A stretch of DNA of 64,000 nt from Pseudomonas sp. RC10. GTDB lineage: Bacteria > Pseudomonadota > Gammaproteobacteria > Pseudomonadales > Pseudomonadaceae. Numbering within the stretch: the first letter of the stretch is position 1; each line of letters begins with the position of its first letter. Positions 1-9,610 of the stretch are shown piece after piece. The stretch spans positions 3,162,001 through 3,226,000 of the forward strand of contig NZ_CP151650.1 of assembly GCF_038397775.1 (NCBI RefSeq), given 5' to 3'. Made by a program: the position numbers and the translations under genes. The notes below the pieces were generated by a model. It was not told the DNA's origin. It searched no databases and saw only the letters and a program-made list of their open reading frames with translations.

Positions 1-626
1 AGCGTATGTCCACCGATGAAATTTGTGCGTTCCCGCCGGTCATCGTGTACACCGGTCGCAACCTGACCCGCGACGAAGAAGCCGAGCTGCTCAAGTATTC
101 GCGCACCATCATCATCAAGGGCGCGCGTTCCCCCGAGCGCCTGCTGGACGAGGTCACCCTGTTCCTGCACAAGGTCGAATCGCAGCTGTCGAACGAGCGG
201 CAGAAAATGCTCAAGACCGCCCGCAGCCGCGACCGCGTGTTCGAGGGCCGCAAGATCCTGGTGGTGGACGATGACGTGCGCAACATCTTCGCCCTGACCA
301 GCGCACTGGAGCACAAGGGCGCCATCGTCGAAGTGGGCCGCAACGGCTTCGAAGCGATCGAAAAGCTCAACACGGTGGATGACATCGACTTGGTGCTGAT
401 GGACGTGATGATGCCCGAGATGGATGGCTTCGAGGCCACCACGCAGATTCGTAAGGACCCCCGCTGGCGCAAGCTGCCCATCATCGCCGTGACAGCCAAA
501 GCCATGAAGGACGATCAGGAGCGCTGTCTGCAAGCGGGCTCCAACGACTACCTGGCCAAGCCGATCGACCTTGATCGCCTGTTCTCATTGATTCGCGTGT
601 GGCTGCCGAAAATGGAACGTATCTGA
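1..626 (+). CDS. C-terminal part of a multi-receiver hybrid histidine kinase (5' end outside window)
   Basis: The reading frame is open from the window edge, so the true start lies upstream. Counting from the first in-frame ATG (position 6), residues 1-65 look like the second half of one receiver domain, with an IIIKGA segment as in multi-receiver HAMP kinases. Residues 83-200 form a complete receiver with the acidic pair VVDDD, the phospho-acceptor in LVLMDVMMPEMDG and the conserved lysine in LAKPID. In this family the upstream part usually holds HAMP, HisKA and ATPase domains, but none of that is visible here. cheR follows 48 bp downstream on the same strand, which suggests one signalling operon. 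The receiver assignment is strong; the parent architecture is inferred. Confidence 0.85.
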   Translation, partial: RMSTDEICAFPPVIVYTGRNLTRDEEAELLKYSRTIIIKGARSPERLLDEVTLFLHKVESQLSNERQKMLKTARSRDRVFEGRKILVVDDDVRNIFALTSALEHKGAIVEVGRNGFEAIEKLNTVDDIDLVLMDVMMPEMDGFEATTQIRKDPRWRKLPIIAVTAKAMKDDQERCLQAGSNDYLAKPIDLDRLFSLIRVWLPKMERI

Positions 627-674
627 ATGGATCGGATCAATTGACCACGCCCGTAGAAAGACCAGGTTTGACCG

Positions 675-1496
675 ATGGCCCATGAGCGAAACACCGAGAT
701 CGAGCTGCGTTTGCTCATCGAGGCGATTTACCTGAAGTACAGCTATGATTTTCGCGATTACTCGGGCGCGTCGGTCAAACGACGCGTCGCTCATGCGTTG
801 CGTCATTTTGAGTTGAACACCATTTCCGCGCTGCAGGAGCGCGTGCTGCATGACCCGTCGGCGTTCATGCAGCTCCTGCAATTCCTGACGATCCCGGTCA
901 GCGAGATGTTTCGCGACCCGTCACACTTTCTGGCAATCCGTCAGGAAGTCGTGCCGCTGCTCAAGACCTATCCCTCGCTGAAAATCTGGATTGCAGGGTG
1001 CAGCACGGGGGAAGAGGTGTATTCGATGGCGATCCTGCTGCGTGAAGAAGGGCTGCTGGACCGCACGATCATCTACGCCACCGACATCAACCCCAGCTCG
1101 CTGGAAAAGGCCAAGCAGGGGATTTTCTCCATGGAGAACGTTCGCGGCTACAACGAGAATTACCTGAAAGCGGGCGGCAAGCGGGTGTTTTCCGAGTACT
1201 ACACGGCCGCCTACGATTACGCGATTTTCGACAAGACCCTGCGGGAGAACGTGACCTTTGCCGACCACAGCCTGGCCACTGACAGCGTGTTTTCCGAGAC
1301 ACACCTGATCTCCTGTCGCAATGTGCTGATCTACTTCAACAAGAAGCTGCAGGACCGGGCGTTCGGGCTGTTTCACGAATCCCTGTGTCATCGCGGCTTT
1401 CTGGTGCTGGGCAGCAAGGAAACCCTGGAGTTTTCCGGTTTCAAGGATCAATTCGAACCCTTGGTCAAACAAGAGCGGATTTATCGAAAATCATGA
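675..1496 (+). CDS. CheR-type protein-glutamate O-methyltransferase
   Basis: A 273-residue protein of normal length for the CheR family. These enzymes transfer methyl groups from S-adenosylmethionine to glutamates of chemoreceptor-like proteins in the cytoplasm. An N-terminal helical region (about 10-75) precedes the Rossmann methyltransferase domain, where the SAM-binding loop reads AGCSTGEEVYS and a later conserved segment reads SCRNVLIYF. No C-terminal pentapeptide-binding or TPR extension is visible. Its stop codon overlaps the cheB start (ATGA at 1493-1496), so the two are translationally coupled. No chemoreceptor, CheW or CheA lies nearby, so it probably belongs to a non-flagellar signalling system with the adjacent hybrid kinases. 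Confidence 0.93.
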   Translation: MAHERNTEIELRLLIEAIYLKYSYDFRDYSGASVKRRVAHALRHFELNTISALQERVLHDPSAFMQLLQFLTIPVSEMFRDPSHFLAIRQEVVPLLKTYPSLKIWIAGCSTGEEVYSMAILLREEGLLDRTIIYATDINPSSLEKAKQGIFSMENVRGYNENYLKAGGKRVFSEYYTAAYDYAIFDKTLRENVTFADHSLATDSVFSETHLISCRNVLIYFNKKLQDRAFGLFHESLCHRGFLVLGSKETLEFSGFKDQFEPLVKQERIYRKS

Positions 1497-2110
1497 GAAC
1501 GACGTTTTCGGGCGCCCAGTCGGACTCGCCAGCGTTACCCAGGGTCGATGCCATCGTCATCGGCGCTTCCGCGGGTGGGGTTGAGGCGCTGTTGAAGATA
1601 TTCAGGCCGCTGCGCAAAGGCTTCAAGCTGCCCATCGTTGCGGTGCTGCATTTGCCCGATGAGCGCCGTAGCCTGTTGGCCGAAGTGTTCGCTGCGCAAC
1701 TGGGGATTCCGGTCAAGGAAGCCGATGACAAGGAAAGCATCGCGCCCGGCACGCTGTACTTCGCCGGGCCCGGTTATCACCTGTCCGTGGAAGCGGACAA
1801 AACGTTTTCGTTCAGCCAGGAAGAACGGGTGTATCACTCACGCCCCAGCATCGACATTCTCTTCGAATCCGCTGCGGACGCTTATGATGCGCGGCTTGCC
1901 GGGGTGTTGCTGACCGGTGCCAACAACGATGGTGCCAAGGGAATGGCACGAATCAAGGAATACGGTGGTCTTACCGTGGTCCAGGACCCTGCCGACGCGG
2001 TGGCACGTACGATGCCCGACGCTGCGCTGGCCCTGCACACACCGGACTTTCTCCTGCCTTTGCCCGACATTGGCCTGTTGCTTGTCGAGCTGGAACGAAT
2101 TGCATGCTGA
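1493..2110 (+). CDS. CheB-type methylesterase lacking a receiver domain
   Basis: A 205-residue protein made only of the CheB catalytic domain, which removes methyl groups from, or deamidates, receptor glutamate/glutamine side chains. The triad elements are visible: serine in GASAGG, histidine in LHLPDE and aspartate in TGANNDGA. Chemotaxis CheB has about 350 residues with an N-terminal receiver; that domain is absent here, so activity must be controlled in another way. The frame is open upstream to 1385, but the ATG at 1493 overlapping the cheR stop is the sensible start. It also overlaps the downstream kinase gene by 7 bp (2104-2110), so cheR, cheB and the kinase form a tight unit. Confidence 0.9.
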   Translation: MRTTFSGAQSDSPALPRVDAIVIGASAGGVEALLKIFRPLRKGFKLPIVAVLHLPDERRSLLAEVFAAQLGIPVKEADDKESIAPGTLYFAGPGYHLSVEADKTFSFSQEERVYHSRPSIDILFESAADAYDARLAGVLLTGANNDGAKGMARIKEYGGLTVVQDPADAVARTMPDAALALHTPDFLLPLPDIGLLLVELERIAC

Positions 2111-3285
2111 GTGAAATAAAAGCCAAGTTGCTGATCGTCGACGATCTGCCGGAAAACCTCCTGGCGCTCGAAGCATTGATCAAGCGCGAAGACCGCCAGG
2201 TGTTCAAGGCGCTGTCCGCCGACGAAGCGTTGTCGCTGTTGTTGGAGCATGAATTCGCCATGGCGATCCTCGACGTGCAGATGCCGGGCATGAACGGGTT
2301 CGAGCTGGCCGAGATGATGCGCGGCACCGAAAAGACTAAAAGCATTCCCATCGTGTTCGTCAGCGCCGCCGGCCGTGAACTGAACTACGCGTTCAAGGGG
2401 TACGAGAGCGGCGCGGTGGACTTCCTGCACAAGCCGCTGGATATTCACGCGGTAAAGAGCAAGGTCAACGTCTTCGTCGACCTGTATCGCCAGCGCAAGG
2501 CGATGAAACAGCAGGTCGAGGAGCTGGAGCGCAGCCGACAGGAGCAGGAAGCGTTGCTGCGCGAACTGAAGTCCACCCAGAACGAACTAGAACACGCGAT
2601 TCGCATGCGCGACGACTTCATGTCGATCGTGTCCCATGAAGTGCGCACGCCGCTCAACGGGCTGATCCTGGAAACCCAGCTGCGCAAGTTGCACTTGGCC
2701 AAGGACAACGCCTCGGCGTTCACCATGGACAAGCTGAAAGCCATGGTCGAGCGTGACGAGCGGCAGATTCAGAGTCTCATCCGCTTGATCGAGGACATGC
2801 TCGACGTGTCGCGCATTCGCACCGGCAAACTGTCGATCCGCACCAGCGCGTTCGACCTGTCCGAGCTGGTGGTCAATCTGGTGGAAAGCTACTCGGCGCA
2901 GATCGCGGCGGCGGAAAGCGTGGTCACTTTGCACGCCGCCACACCGGTGATCGGCGTCTGGGACGAGTTCCGCATTGAGCAGGTGGTGGCCAATCTGCTG
3001 ACCAATGCCCTGCGCTACGGCGCGCACAAGCCTATCGAGGTTCGGGTGTACAGCGAAGGCGGCGAGGCGCGGGTCGAGGTCAAGGATCAGGGCATCGGCA
3101 TCAGCGTTGAAAACCAGAAGCGCATCTTTCAACAGTTCGAGCGCGTCTCGGCCAGCCATGCGGTCAACGGGCTGGGGTTGGGCCTGTTCATCTCCGACCA
3201 GATTGTCGCGGCCCACAACGGTACGATCACCGTGGAAAGCGAAGAGGGCTGCGGCTCGACCTTCCGCGTCAGCCTGCCGTTGTAA
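2104..3285 (+). CDS. Receiver-histidine kinase (REC-HisKA-HATPase) fusion
   Basis: A 393-residue soluble protein. Residues 8-125 are a receiver (acidic pair at 13-14, acceptor D57 in LDVQMPGMNG, lysine K110 in HKPLD). Residues 126-168 form a coiled coil. Residues 170-240 are the HisKA dimerisation domain with H178 in SHEVRTPLNG, followed by a HATPase domain with N, G1 (DQGIGIS) and G2 (GLGLGLF) boxes. The receiver-first order suggests that phosphorylation by an upstream kinase tunes the kinase activity. There is no membrane segment. It starts inside the end of cheB. No gene follows for 167 bp, so it may be the last gene of the cheRB operon. Confidence 0.92.
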   Translation: MLSEIKAKLLIVDDLPENLLALEALIKREDRQVFKALSADEALSLLLEHEFAMAILDVQMPGMNGFELAEMMRGTEKTKSIPIVFVSAAGRELNYAFKGYESGAVDFLHKPLDIHAVKSKVNVFVDLYRQRKAMKQQVEELERSRQEQEALLRELKSTQNELEHAIRMRDDFMSIVSHEVRTPLNGLILETQLRKLHLAKDNASAFTMDKLKAMVERDERQIQSLIRLIEDMLDVSRIRTGKLSIRTSAFDLSELVVNLVESYSAQIAAAESVVTLHAATPVIGVWDEFRIEQVVANLLTNALRYGAHKPIEVRVYSEGGEARVEVKDQGIGISVENQKRIFQQFERVSASHAVNGLGLGLFISDQIVAAHNGTITVESEEGCGSTFRVSLPL

Positions 3286-3452
3286 ACGCCCGTTTGGCCC
3301 GCCAGCCGCGGGCCAGAGCGATGTGTTGAGGGATGTTGACGCTTGCGTTGAAACAGCGACGACCGTCCGGGTAAATATCTGATTTTTCTGCGCAACCTCC
3401 AGAGCGGGCCATGGTCGTAATGGCAGCTATTTATAAGATTGAAGGCGTTCCA

Positions 3453-3830
3453 ATGAGCTCTGATGCTGAAAATGTCGTACTGATCGTTGAAGACGAGCCG
3501 CTGATCCTGATGCTGCTGTCCGACTATCTGTCAGGGGAGGGTTATCGGGTGTTGCAGGCGGAAAACGGCGAACAGGCCTTCGAAATCCTCGCCACCAAGC
3601 CGCACCTGGACTTGATGATCACCGACTATCGCCTGCCAGGCGGTGTGTCCGGGGTGATGATCGCCGAGCCTGCGGTCAAGCTGCGACCGGAACTGAAGGT
3701 CATTTTCATCAGCGGCTATCCAGCGGAAATCATCGAGACCGGCAGCCCCATCGTCGGCAAGGTGCCGATCCTGGCGAAGCCGTTCACCATGGAAACGCTG
3801 CACTCGAAGATTCAGAGTTTGTTGAATTAA
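3453..3830 (+). CDS. Single-domain response regulator (CheY-like)
   Basis: 125 residues, a stand-alone receiver with acidic pair EDE at 13-15, acceptor D58 in MITDYRLPGG and the conserved lysine in ILAKPF. There is no output domain, so it would act by protein contact or as a phosphate shuttle for the neighbouring kinases. The frame is open to an ATG at 3411, but the ATG at 3453 has a GAAGG site 8 nt upstream and begins directly before the fold. The C-terminal receiver of the convergent hybrid kinase (4031-6061) is of the same FixJ/CheY-like subtype. It ends before a REP-type repeat. Confidence 0.9.
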   Translation: MSSDAENVVLIVEDEPLILMLLSDYLSGEGYRVLQAENGEQAFEILATKPHLDLMITDYRLPGGVSGVMIAEPAVKLRPELKVIFISGYPAEIIETGSPIVGKVPILAKPFTMETLHSKIQSLLN

Positions 3831-3866
3831 GCGGCGGCGCCGAGCTGCTTCTGCCCGGAGGGCGTG

Positions 3867-3992
3867 GGAGTCCAGCTCGCTGACGATCTGCTGCGAAGCG
3901 GCAGTAGGGTCGGACACCTCGGTTGTTTCAGGCGTACCGCGTGCGCAGGTTTTGCTGCCGCTTCGCGCCAGATCGTCAGCAAGCTGGACTCC
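3867..3992. repeat. REP doublet, type B (inverted pair)
   Basis: Two REP-like palindromic arms in inverted orientation: GGAGTCCAGCT at 3867 and its complement ending at 3992. Within each arm lies a shorter hairpin with the motif CTGCTGCGAAGC or its complement GCTGCCGCTTCGCG. A second copy with near-identical inner arms occurs at 37645-37775. It fills the gap between two convergent genes, the usual location of Pseudomonas REPINs. The pairing is direct from sequence; the mobility mechanism (RAYT transposase in trans) is family knowledge. Confidence 0.8.
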
Positions 3993-4030
3993 TACGGCCT
4001 CCGGCCAGAACCAAGAGCGTGGCGCTTCGA

Positions 4031-6061
4031 TCACCCCTCAATCATCTCCCGCACCTTCGCGGTCAACTGATCGAACGCAAACGGCTTGGTGATCATCTGC
4101 ATTCCGTCTTCCAGAAACCCGGCCCGCGTGCCGGCGTTTTCCGCATAACCGGTGATGAACAGCACCCTGAGCTCAGGCCGTAACTGCCGTCCGATGTCCG
4201 CCAATTGACGGCCATTCATACCAGGCAGGCCGACGTCACTGATCATCAGGTCGATGCGCTGGCCGGATTCGAGAATCGGCACGGCGCCCACCGCATCCGC
4301 GGCTTCCAGATACCCGTAACCTAATTCACTCAGCACTTGGCTGACCAATGCGCGCACGGCGGGGTCGTCTTCCACGATGAGAATGGTCTCGCCTTCGCGG
4401 GCTTCTACGGCCCTCTGATCGTCGTTCAGGTCTTCCGCGTCTTTGTCGCCATGAAAGCGCGGCAGAAACAGTTGCACGGTGGTGCCGTGGCCAACCTGGC
4501 TTTCGATGGACACATGACCGCGAGACTGCTTGGTAAATCCGTAGATCATCGACAGGCCCAACCCGGTGCCCTGACCGATCGGCTTGGTGGTGAAGAACGG
4601 GTCGAACGCCCGACTGATCACGTTTTCGGGCATGCCGCAGCCGGTGTCGGTCACGCTGAGGACCACGTAATCACCGGGCAGCAGGTTTTCGTAGGCGTTG
4701 GTGAAGGTGCGGTCGAGCTTGCGGTTGAAGGTCTCGATCATCAGCATGCCGCCGTTGGGCATGGCATCCCGGGCGTTGAGCACCAGATTGAGCAGCGCGC
4801 TTTCGAGCTGATTGGGGTCGGCTTCGGCGGTCCAGAGGGCCGGGTCAAGGCACATGTCCAGACGCACGCTTTCGTTGACGCTGCGGTGCAGCAACTCGCC
4901 CATGGAGTGGACGAGCTCGTTCATCTCCACCGGCTTCGAATCCAGTGACTGGCGACGGGAGAATGCCAGAAGACGATGGGTCAGGGCGGCGGCGCGGTTG
5001 GCTGAGGTCACCCCCAGGTCGATCAGTCCGTCGAGGTCGTCGATCCGGCCCTTGGCGATACGACGCCGCAGCAGTTCAAGGCTGCCGATGATGCCGGTGA
5101 GCATGTTGTTGAAGTCGTGGGCAATGCCGCCGGTGAGTTGGCCAACGGCCTCCATCTTCTGCGATTGGCGCAAGACCTCCTCGTTGTGGCGCAGCTGGGA
5201 GGTGCGTTCTTCGACTTGCTGTTCGAGGGTTTCATTGAGCTGGCGCAGCTGGGTCTCGGCGAGCTTGCGCTCGGTAATGTCCGACGTCACGCCTGCCAGC
5301 AGGCTGACCCGGCCGTTGCGTGCGCGAAGGGCGCGGGCCCGCACATCGACCCAGTGAAGCGAGCCGTCCGGCCAGACGTTACGGTATTCGATAATGAAGT
5401 CGTCGCCGGTGTCCAGGCTGCGCTGCAATGCCGACTGCATGCGCGGCTGGTCGGCGGCGTACACCGACTCCAGCCACTCGTGATACGAGAAGGGCGCGTG
5501 TTCGTCGCGCCCAAAGTGACTTTTGCTGATGTCCGAACAATCCAGTTCGAGAAACTCGGCTTCCAGTTGCCACGAGCCCAGGCGTCCGGCCTTGAGCGCG
5601 TGTTGCAAGCGTTGCTCGCTTTCGAGCAGGTCTTCCATGCGGCTGCGGGCGTCGTACTGGCGACGGCGTCCGCGCACGGCAGTGGTGACCAGACTGACCA
5701 GCGTCGCCGGATGAAACGGGCGCTCCAGAAACGTGACGTTGCCGAGCAGCTTGCCGAGGCGCGAAGAGGGGTTTTGTTCCGGCCCGCCGTGGTGGGTGAG
5801 CAGCACGATGGGCAGGTCCGACCACGGCGCCTGATTGCTCAACAGGCTCAGCAACGGGTTCAGATCGACCCCGCGCAGCGCCTCATCGGCGACGATGGCC
5901 AGGCCCGCGCCGGAAATCATTTCCTTGCACAGACCGGCCAGATCATGGGTGATGAGCGCCGGGAACCCTGCTTCTTGCAGGATTCTCAAGGCGATCTGAC
6001 TGTCCCGGCCCCGAGGGGCCAGGATGATGGCGCGTTCCGACAGCTGTCCCGGTGTACTCAC
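4031..6061 (-). CDS. PAS hybrid histidine kinase with N-terminal pseudo-receiver
   Basis: 676 residues, soluble. Residues 9-125 look like a degenerate receiver: the usual KP near the end is ERPF, so phosphorylation is doubtful. Residues 150-265 are a PAS domain, 266-305 a coiled coil, and HisKA carries H315 in [12 protein letters not shown] HATPase domain follows, then a C-terminal receiver (about 555-672) with acceptor in [11 protein letters not shown] and lysine in TKPF. This is the typical layout of soluble PAS hybrid kinases. The start codon overlaps the stop of the upstream kaiC-like gene by 4 bp (6058-6061), so they are translationally coupled and the kinase is likely a partner or output of the KaiC-like ATPase. 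Confidence 0.9.
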   Translation of the reverse strand: MSTPGQLSERAIILAPRGRDSQIALRILQEAGFPALITHDLAGLCKEMISGAGLAIVADEALRGVDLNPLLSLLSNQAPWSDLPIVLLTHHGGPEQNPSSRLGKLLGNVTFLERPFHPATLVSLVTTAVRGRRRQYDARSRMEDLLESEQRLQHALKAGRLGSWQLEAEFLELDCSDISKSHFGRDEHAPFSYHEWLESVYAADQPRMQSALQRSLDTGDDFIIEYRNVWPDGSLHWVDVRARALRARNGRVSLLAGVTSDITERKLAETQLRQLNETLEQQVEERTSQLRHNEEVLRQSQKMEAVGQLTGGIAHDFNNMLTGIIGSLELLRRRIAKGRIDDLDGLIDLGVTSANRAAALTHRLLAFSRRQSLDSKPVEMNELVHSMGELLHRSVNESVRLDMCLDPALWTAEADPNQLESALLNLVLNARDAMPNGGMLMIETFNRKLDRTFTNAYENLLPGDYVVLSVTDTGCGMPENVISRAFDPFFTTKPIGQGTGLGLSMIYGFTKQSRGHVSIESQVGHGTTVQLFLPRFHGDKDAEDLNDDQRAVEAREGETILIVEDDPAVRALVSQVLSELGYGYLEAADAVGAVPILESGQRIDLMISDVGLPGMNGRQLADIGRQLRPELRVLFITGYAENAGTRAGFLEDGMQMITKPFAFDQLTAKVREMIEG

Positions 6062-7542
6062 ACGTCCTCGTCCCGTAACAGCGGATTGCTCTCGCCATAG
6101 TAATGGGGCACGCCGCGCAGCACGCCTTGAAAGGCTTCCAGCGGTGCGCCGATGGTCATGCCAGAGCCACTGATGCGGTATTCGCGAATGGTCGACTCAT
6201 GGGTGCCGGTGCGTTTCTTGATGATCGAAATGGCGCGACGGACTTTGCCAAGCGCTTCGAAATAACGCAACAGAATCACGGTGTCGGCGAGGTAGGTAAT
6301 GTCTACCGGCGCACGCATGTCGCCCACCAGACCGTGTTGGGCCACCGTCATGAACGTCGAGGCGCCTTGACGATTGAGGTAGAGCAGCAACTCGTGCATG
6401 TGCAGCACCAGCGCATTTTCTTCCGGCATCGCGGCCTGATAGCCGTTGAGGCTGTCAATCACCACCGTGCGGATGCCTTTCTCGTCCACGCTGCGGCGCA
6501 CCCGGTGGGAGAACTCACCTGGCGAGAGTTCGGCAGCGTCCACCTGCTCGATCAGCAGGTTTCCGGTCGCTTGCAATGCCTTCAGATCGATGCCCATCTT
6601 CCTCATGCGTTCGAACAGCAGGCCCATTTCTTCATCGAAAATGAACAGCCCGACTTTTTCACCACGGGCCACGGCGGCCGCTGCGAACACCAGCGCGATC
6701 AGCGATTTGCCGGTCCCGGCCGGGCCAAGAATCAGCGTGCTGGAACCGCTGTCGATGCCGCCGCCCAGCAAGGCGTCCAGTTCGGAAATGCCGCTGCCGA
6801 GTTGCGAACTCAGGTAACTGTTGCGGTGTTCAGCCGCGACCAGGCGCGGGAAGACGTGGATGCCGTCGGCCATGATGTTGAAGTCGTGATAGCCGCCACG
6901 GTACTTCTGCCCGCGATACTTGACCACCCGCAGGCGGCGACGCTCGGCGCCATAGGACGGGGTCAGCTCTTCCAGGCGGATGACACCGTGGGCCACGCTG
7001 TGCACGGTCTTGTCCAGGGATTCGGTGGTCAGGTCGTCGAGCAGGATCACCGTCGCGTCGTAGCGGGCGAAGTAGTGCTTGATCGCCAGAATCTGCCGAC
7101 GGTAACGCAACGAGCTTTGCGCCAGCAGACGAATTTCAGACAGGCTGTCGATGACCACCCGCGACGGCCGTACGCGCTCGACCACTTCGAAAATCTGCTT
7201 GGTGGCTTCGCCCAGCTCAAGGTCTGACGAGTACAGCAGGCTCTGCTGATGCTCGGCGTTGAGCAGGTCTTCCGGAGGTGTGAGCTCGAACACCTCAATG
7301 TGTTCATCAAGTTCCCAGGCATGGGAGCGGGCGCCTTCGCGCAACTCACGCTCGGTCTCGGACAGCGTGATGTAAAGACAGCGTTCACCCGCCATTGCGC
7401 CTGCCAACAGAAATTGCAGCGCCACGGTGGTCTTGCCGGTTCCGGGTTCTCCTTCGAGAAGAAAGACATGGCTGCGCGAAAGACCACCCGAGAGGATGTC
7501 GTCCAGGCCCACGATGCCGGTTGCCGCTTTTGATGTAGTCAA
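6058..7542 (-). CDS. KaiC-like double-domain ATPase
   Basis: 494 residues with two RecA-like KaiC domains. CI has Walker A GEPGTGKT at 31-38. CII has Walker A GPAGTGKS at 273-280 and the catalytic glutamate pair E304-E305 in IFDEEM. Aligning the segment that ends [10 protein letters not shown] with cyanobacterial KaiC puts T416-Y417 at the Ser431-Thr432 phosphorylation pair. In CI the usual first glutamate is replaced (LSE). No KaiA or KaiB gene is in the window. KaiC homologues outside cyanobacteria are linked to stress or signalling rather than proven clocks. The gene heads an operon with a hybrid kinase (ATGA overlap). The role here is inferred. Confidence 0.9.
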   Translation of the reverse strand: MTTSKAATGIVGLDDILSGGLSRSHVFLLEGEPGTGKTTVALQFLLAGAMAGERCLYITLSETERELREGARSHAWELDEHIEVFELTPPEDLLNAEHQQSLLYSSDLELGEATKQIFEVVERVRPSRVVIDSLSEIRLLAQSSLRYRRQILAIKHYFARYDATVILLDDLTTESLDKTVHSVAHGVIRLEELTPSYGAERRRLRVVKYRGQKYRGGYHDFNIMADGIHVFPRLVAAEHRNSYLSSQLGSGISELDALLGGGIDSGSSTLILGPAGTGKSLIALVFAAAAVARGEKVGLFIFDEEMGLLFERMRKMGIDLKALQATGNLLIEQVDAAELSPGEFSHRVRRSVDEKGIRTVVIDSLNGYQAAMPEENALVLHMHELLLYLNRQGASTFMTVAQHGLVGDMRAPVDITYLADTVILLRYFEALGKVRRAISIIKKRTGTHESTIREYRISGSGMTIGAPLEAFQGVLRGVPHYYGESNPLLRDEDV

Positions 7543-7578
7543 GAATCGCCCTCTTGCGACCTAAAAAAAGAGTGGGGG

Positions 7579-7593
7579 TCGATCAGTGATCGA
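7579..7593. promoter_or_regulatory. Perfect 7-1-7 palindrome upstream of the kaiC-like gene
   Basis: TCGATCA-G-TGATCGA is a perfect inverted repeat, flanked by imperfectly matching GGGG/CCCC, 37-51 bp upstream of the kaiC-like start in the divergent intergenic region. It could be an operator or the base of a leader hairpin. No known regulator motif is recognised. Confidence 0.35.
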
Positions 7594-7840
7594 TGCCCCT
7601 GGGCAACGGTAAACACTGCGTGATTGCGGTGCTTGGCTGCCATGTCTCTGGACCATGGCTGTACTTGGCGGTTCACTTTTTCTGGATGGCAGGATGATGT
7701 TGCGCAATGCGGGAGTGCCTGCGCCGCCCGCTTTCGAGTCCGGCAAATGGCGCAACCGAAGCCTGTTGCGTCCTGATCGTCTTGATATAGTCCGGCGTCT
7801 GGAGCTTTCACCCATCGCAGGCCATTCAAGGATCATCGCC

Positions 7841-8653
7841 GTGTCCGACTACAGCGCTTTCAAGGTCGAGTTGACCGACCATATCGCCCACGTGCAAATC
7901 AATCGCCCGGAAAAGATCAACGCCATGAATGCGGCATTCTGGAGCGAAATCATCGACATTTTCCAGTGGGTCGAAGACACCGATGACGTGCGCGTGGTGG
8001 TCCTCAGTGGCGCGGGCAAGCATTTCTCGTCGGGCATCGATTTGATGATGCTCGCCTCGGTGGCCAACGAGTTGGGCAAGGATGTGGGTCGCAACGCGCG
8101 CTTGCTGCGGCGCAAGATTCTGCAGATGCAGGAATCCTTCAGTGTGGTGGACCGTTGCAGCAAGCCGGTGCTGGCGGCCGTTCAGGGTTACTGCATCGGT
8201 GGCGCCATCGACCTGATCAGCGCCTGTGACATGCGCTATGCGGCGGACGACGCGCTGTTCTCCATTCGCGAGATCGACATGGGCATGGCCGCTGACGTCG
8301 GCACCCTGCAACGCCTGCCGCGTCTGATCGGCGACGGCATGATGCGGGAAATGGCCTACACCGGACGCAATGTCAAAGCCGACGAAGCGCTGCGCATCGG
8401 TCTGGTCAATCGCACGTACGTCGATCAGGCGCAATTGCTGGACGGTGTGTTCACCATCGCCCGCGAAATCGCTGCCAAATCCCCGATTGCCGTCAGCGGC
8501 AGCAAGCGCATGATCGGTTATATGCGCGATCACAGTGTCGATGACGGGCTTGAATACGTTGCCACTTGGAACGCTGCCATGTTGCAATCGGCAGACTTGA
8601 AGCTGGCGATGGTCGCCCACATGGGCAAGCAGAAGCCGGTTTTCGACAATTGA
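7841..8653 (+). CDS. Crotonase/enoyl-CoA hydratase family protein
   Basis: 270 residues from a GTG start at 7841, preceded by AAGGA about 8 nt upstream. The frame is open to 7655, but that extension has no family similarity. Crotonase features include the NRPEKINAMN segment, the oxyanion-hole region (GAGKHFSSGIDL) and the second hole region (GYCIGGAIDLISACDMRYA), followed by EIDMGMAADVGTL. The acidic residues suggest a delta3,5-delta2,4-dienoyl-CoA isomerase-like or hydratase-like activity in fatty-acid beta-oxidation, but the substrate cannot be fixed from sequence. It appears to be a single gene, with nudC 102 bp downstream. Confidence 0.88.
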   Translation: MSDYSAFKVELTDHIAHVQINRPEKINAMNAAFWSEIIDIFQWVEDTDDVRVVVLSGAGKHFSSGIDLMMLASVANELGKDVGRNARLLRRKILQMQESFSVVDRCSKPVLAAVQGYCIGGAIDLISACDMRYAADDALFSIREIDMGMAADVGTLQRLPRLIGDGMMREMAYTGRNVKADEALRIGLVNRTYVDQAQLLDGVFTIAREIAAKSPIAVSGSKRMIGYMRDHSVDDGLEYVATWNAAMLQSADLKLAMVAHMGKQKPVFDN

Positions 8654-8755
8654 CCGTGATTTTCAACAGGCAGGCACCTGCCGCCTCTGGGCCCTGATTC
8701 TCTACGCTGAATCGGGCTGCGGGTGGCGCAGGTCGCTGGCCAGAGGAGTGCTTTC

Positions 8756-9610
8756 ATGACGCGCCCCAGGCGTTGGACCACCGCTGTGCTCGATACTCAG
8801 GCAGCCGGCGGGTGGGCCGTGATCCACAGTGATCAGGGTTTTCTGCTCGACGACAACGGTGCGATGTTTCCCCGAGAATGGCTCAAGGGCCAGGAACTGC
8901 CGTTGATCAGCGAGCACGGTATCGGCCATTTCGATGGCGAGCCGGTCTACGTTTACGTGCTTAAACACCCGGTTGAGTGGGAAGGCACGCGTTGGCAGAC
9001 GCTGCGCCAATTCATGCTGGGGGACGATGCTGACCTGTTTCAGGTGCTGGGCTATGCGGCGCAAATCAGCACCTGGGCCAAAGAGCATCGCTTTTGCGGA
9101 AACTGTGGCAGCCCGAACGTGCAGATTCCCGGCGAGCGTGCGATGCACTGCACTCAGTGCGATTTGCGCGCCTACCCACGCATTTCGCCGAGCATGATCG
9201 TGCTGATCACCCGGGGCGACGAAGTTCTGCTCGCCCGTTCGCCGCGCTTCGTGACGGGGGTCTACAGCACTTTGGCGGGGTTTGCGGAGCCCGGTGAGTC
9301 GGCCGAAGATTGCGTGCGTCGCGAAGTCATGGAAGAGGTGCAGATCAAGGTCAAGAACATCGAGTACAAGGGCAGCCAATGCTGGCCGTTCCCGCACTCG
9401 ATGATGCTGGGCTTCCACGCCGAATACGACAGCGGCGAGATCGTGCCCCAGGTGGATGAGATCGAAGACGCGCAATGGTTCAGCATCCACGACATGCCGC
9501 CGTTGCCGGCCAGTCGTTCCATTGCGCGGTATCTGATTGATCTCTATCTGGCCAAGCGTTTGGGCCTAGTGGAACCAGTGTTGCCAGGCCAAGCGGATGG
9601 TCAGTCCTAA
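8756..9610 (+). CDS. nudC: NADH pyrophosphatase NudC
   Basis: 284 residues. NudC hydrolyses NAD(H) to NMN(H) and AMP and removes NAD caps from RNA 5' ends. A zinc ribbon is built from CGNC and CTQC about 20 residues apart in mid-protein. The Nudix box follows as [20 protein letters not shown], and the NudC-specific tail includes [11 protein letters not shown]. The start at 8756 has AGAGGAG upstream; the in-frame ATG at 8723 has no ribosome site. The last 45 bp overlap the end of the convergent TSUP permease gene, so the two transcripts are antisense at their 3' ends. Confidence 0.93.
   Translation: MTRPRRWTTAVLDTQAAGGWAVIHSDQGFLLDDNGAMFPREWLKGQELPLISEHGIGHFDGEPVYVYVLKHPVEWEGTRWQTLRQFMLGDDADLFQVLGYAAQISTWAKEHRFCGNCGSPNVQIPGERAMHCTQCDLRAYPRISPSMIVLITRGDEVLLARSPRFVTGVYSTLAGFAEPGESAEDCVRREVMEEVQIKVKNIEYKGSQCWPFPHSMMLGFHAEYDSGEIVPQVDEIEDAQWFSIHDMPPLPASRSIARYLIDLYLAKRLGLVEPVLPGQADGQS

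Noticed and set aside
5117..6100. Long open frame opposite the hybrid kinase gene
   Set aside because: It is an antisense shadow of GC-rich coding sequence with no domain, as are similar long frames opposite metH (21340-24261), the cysI gene (17539-18780) and the Gfo/Idh gene (10457-12307).
6058..7542. Calling a complete circadian Kai system
   Set aside because: No kaiA or kaiB gene is present in the window, and the phosphosite pair differs from cyanobacterial KaiC.
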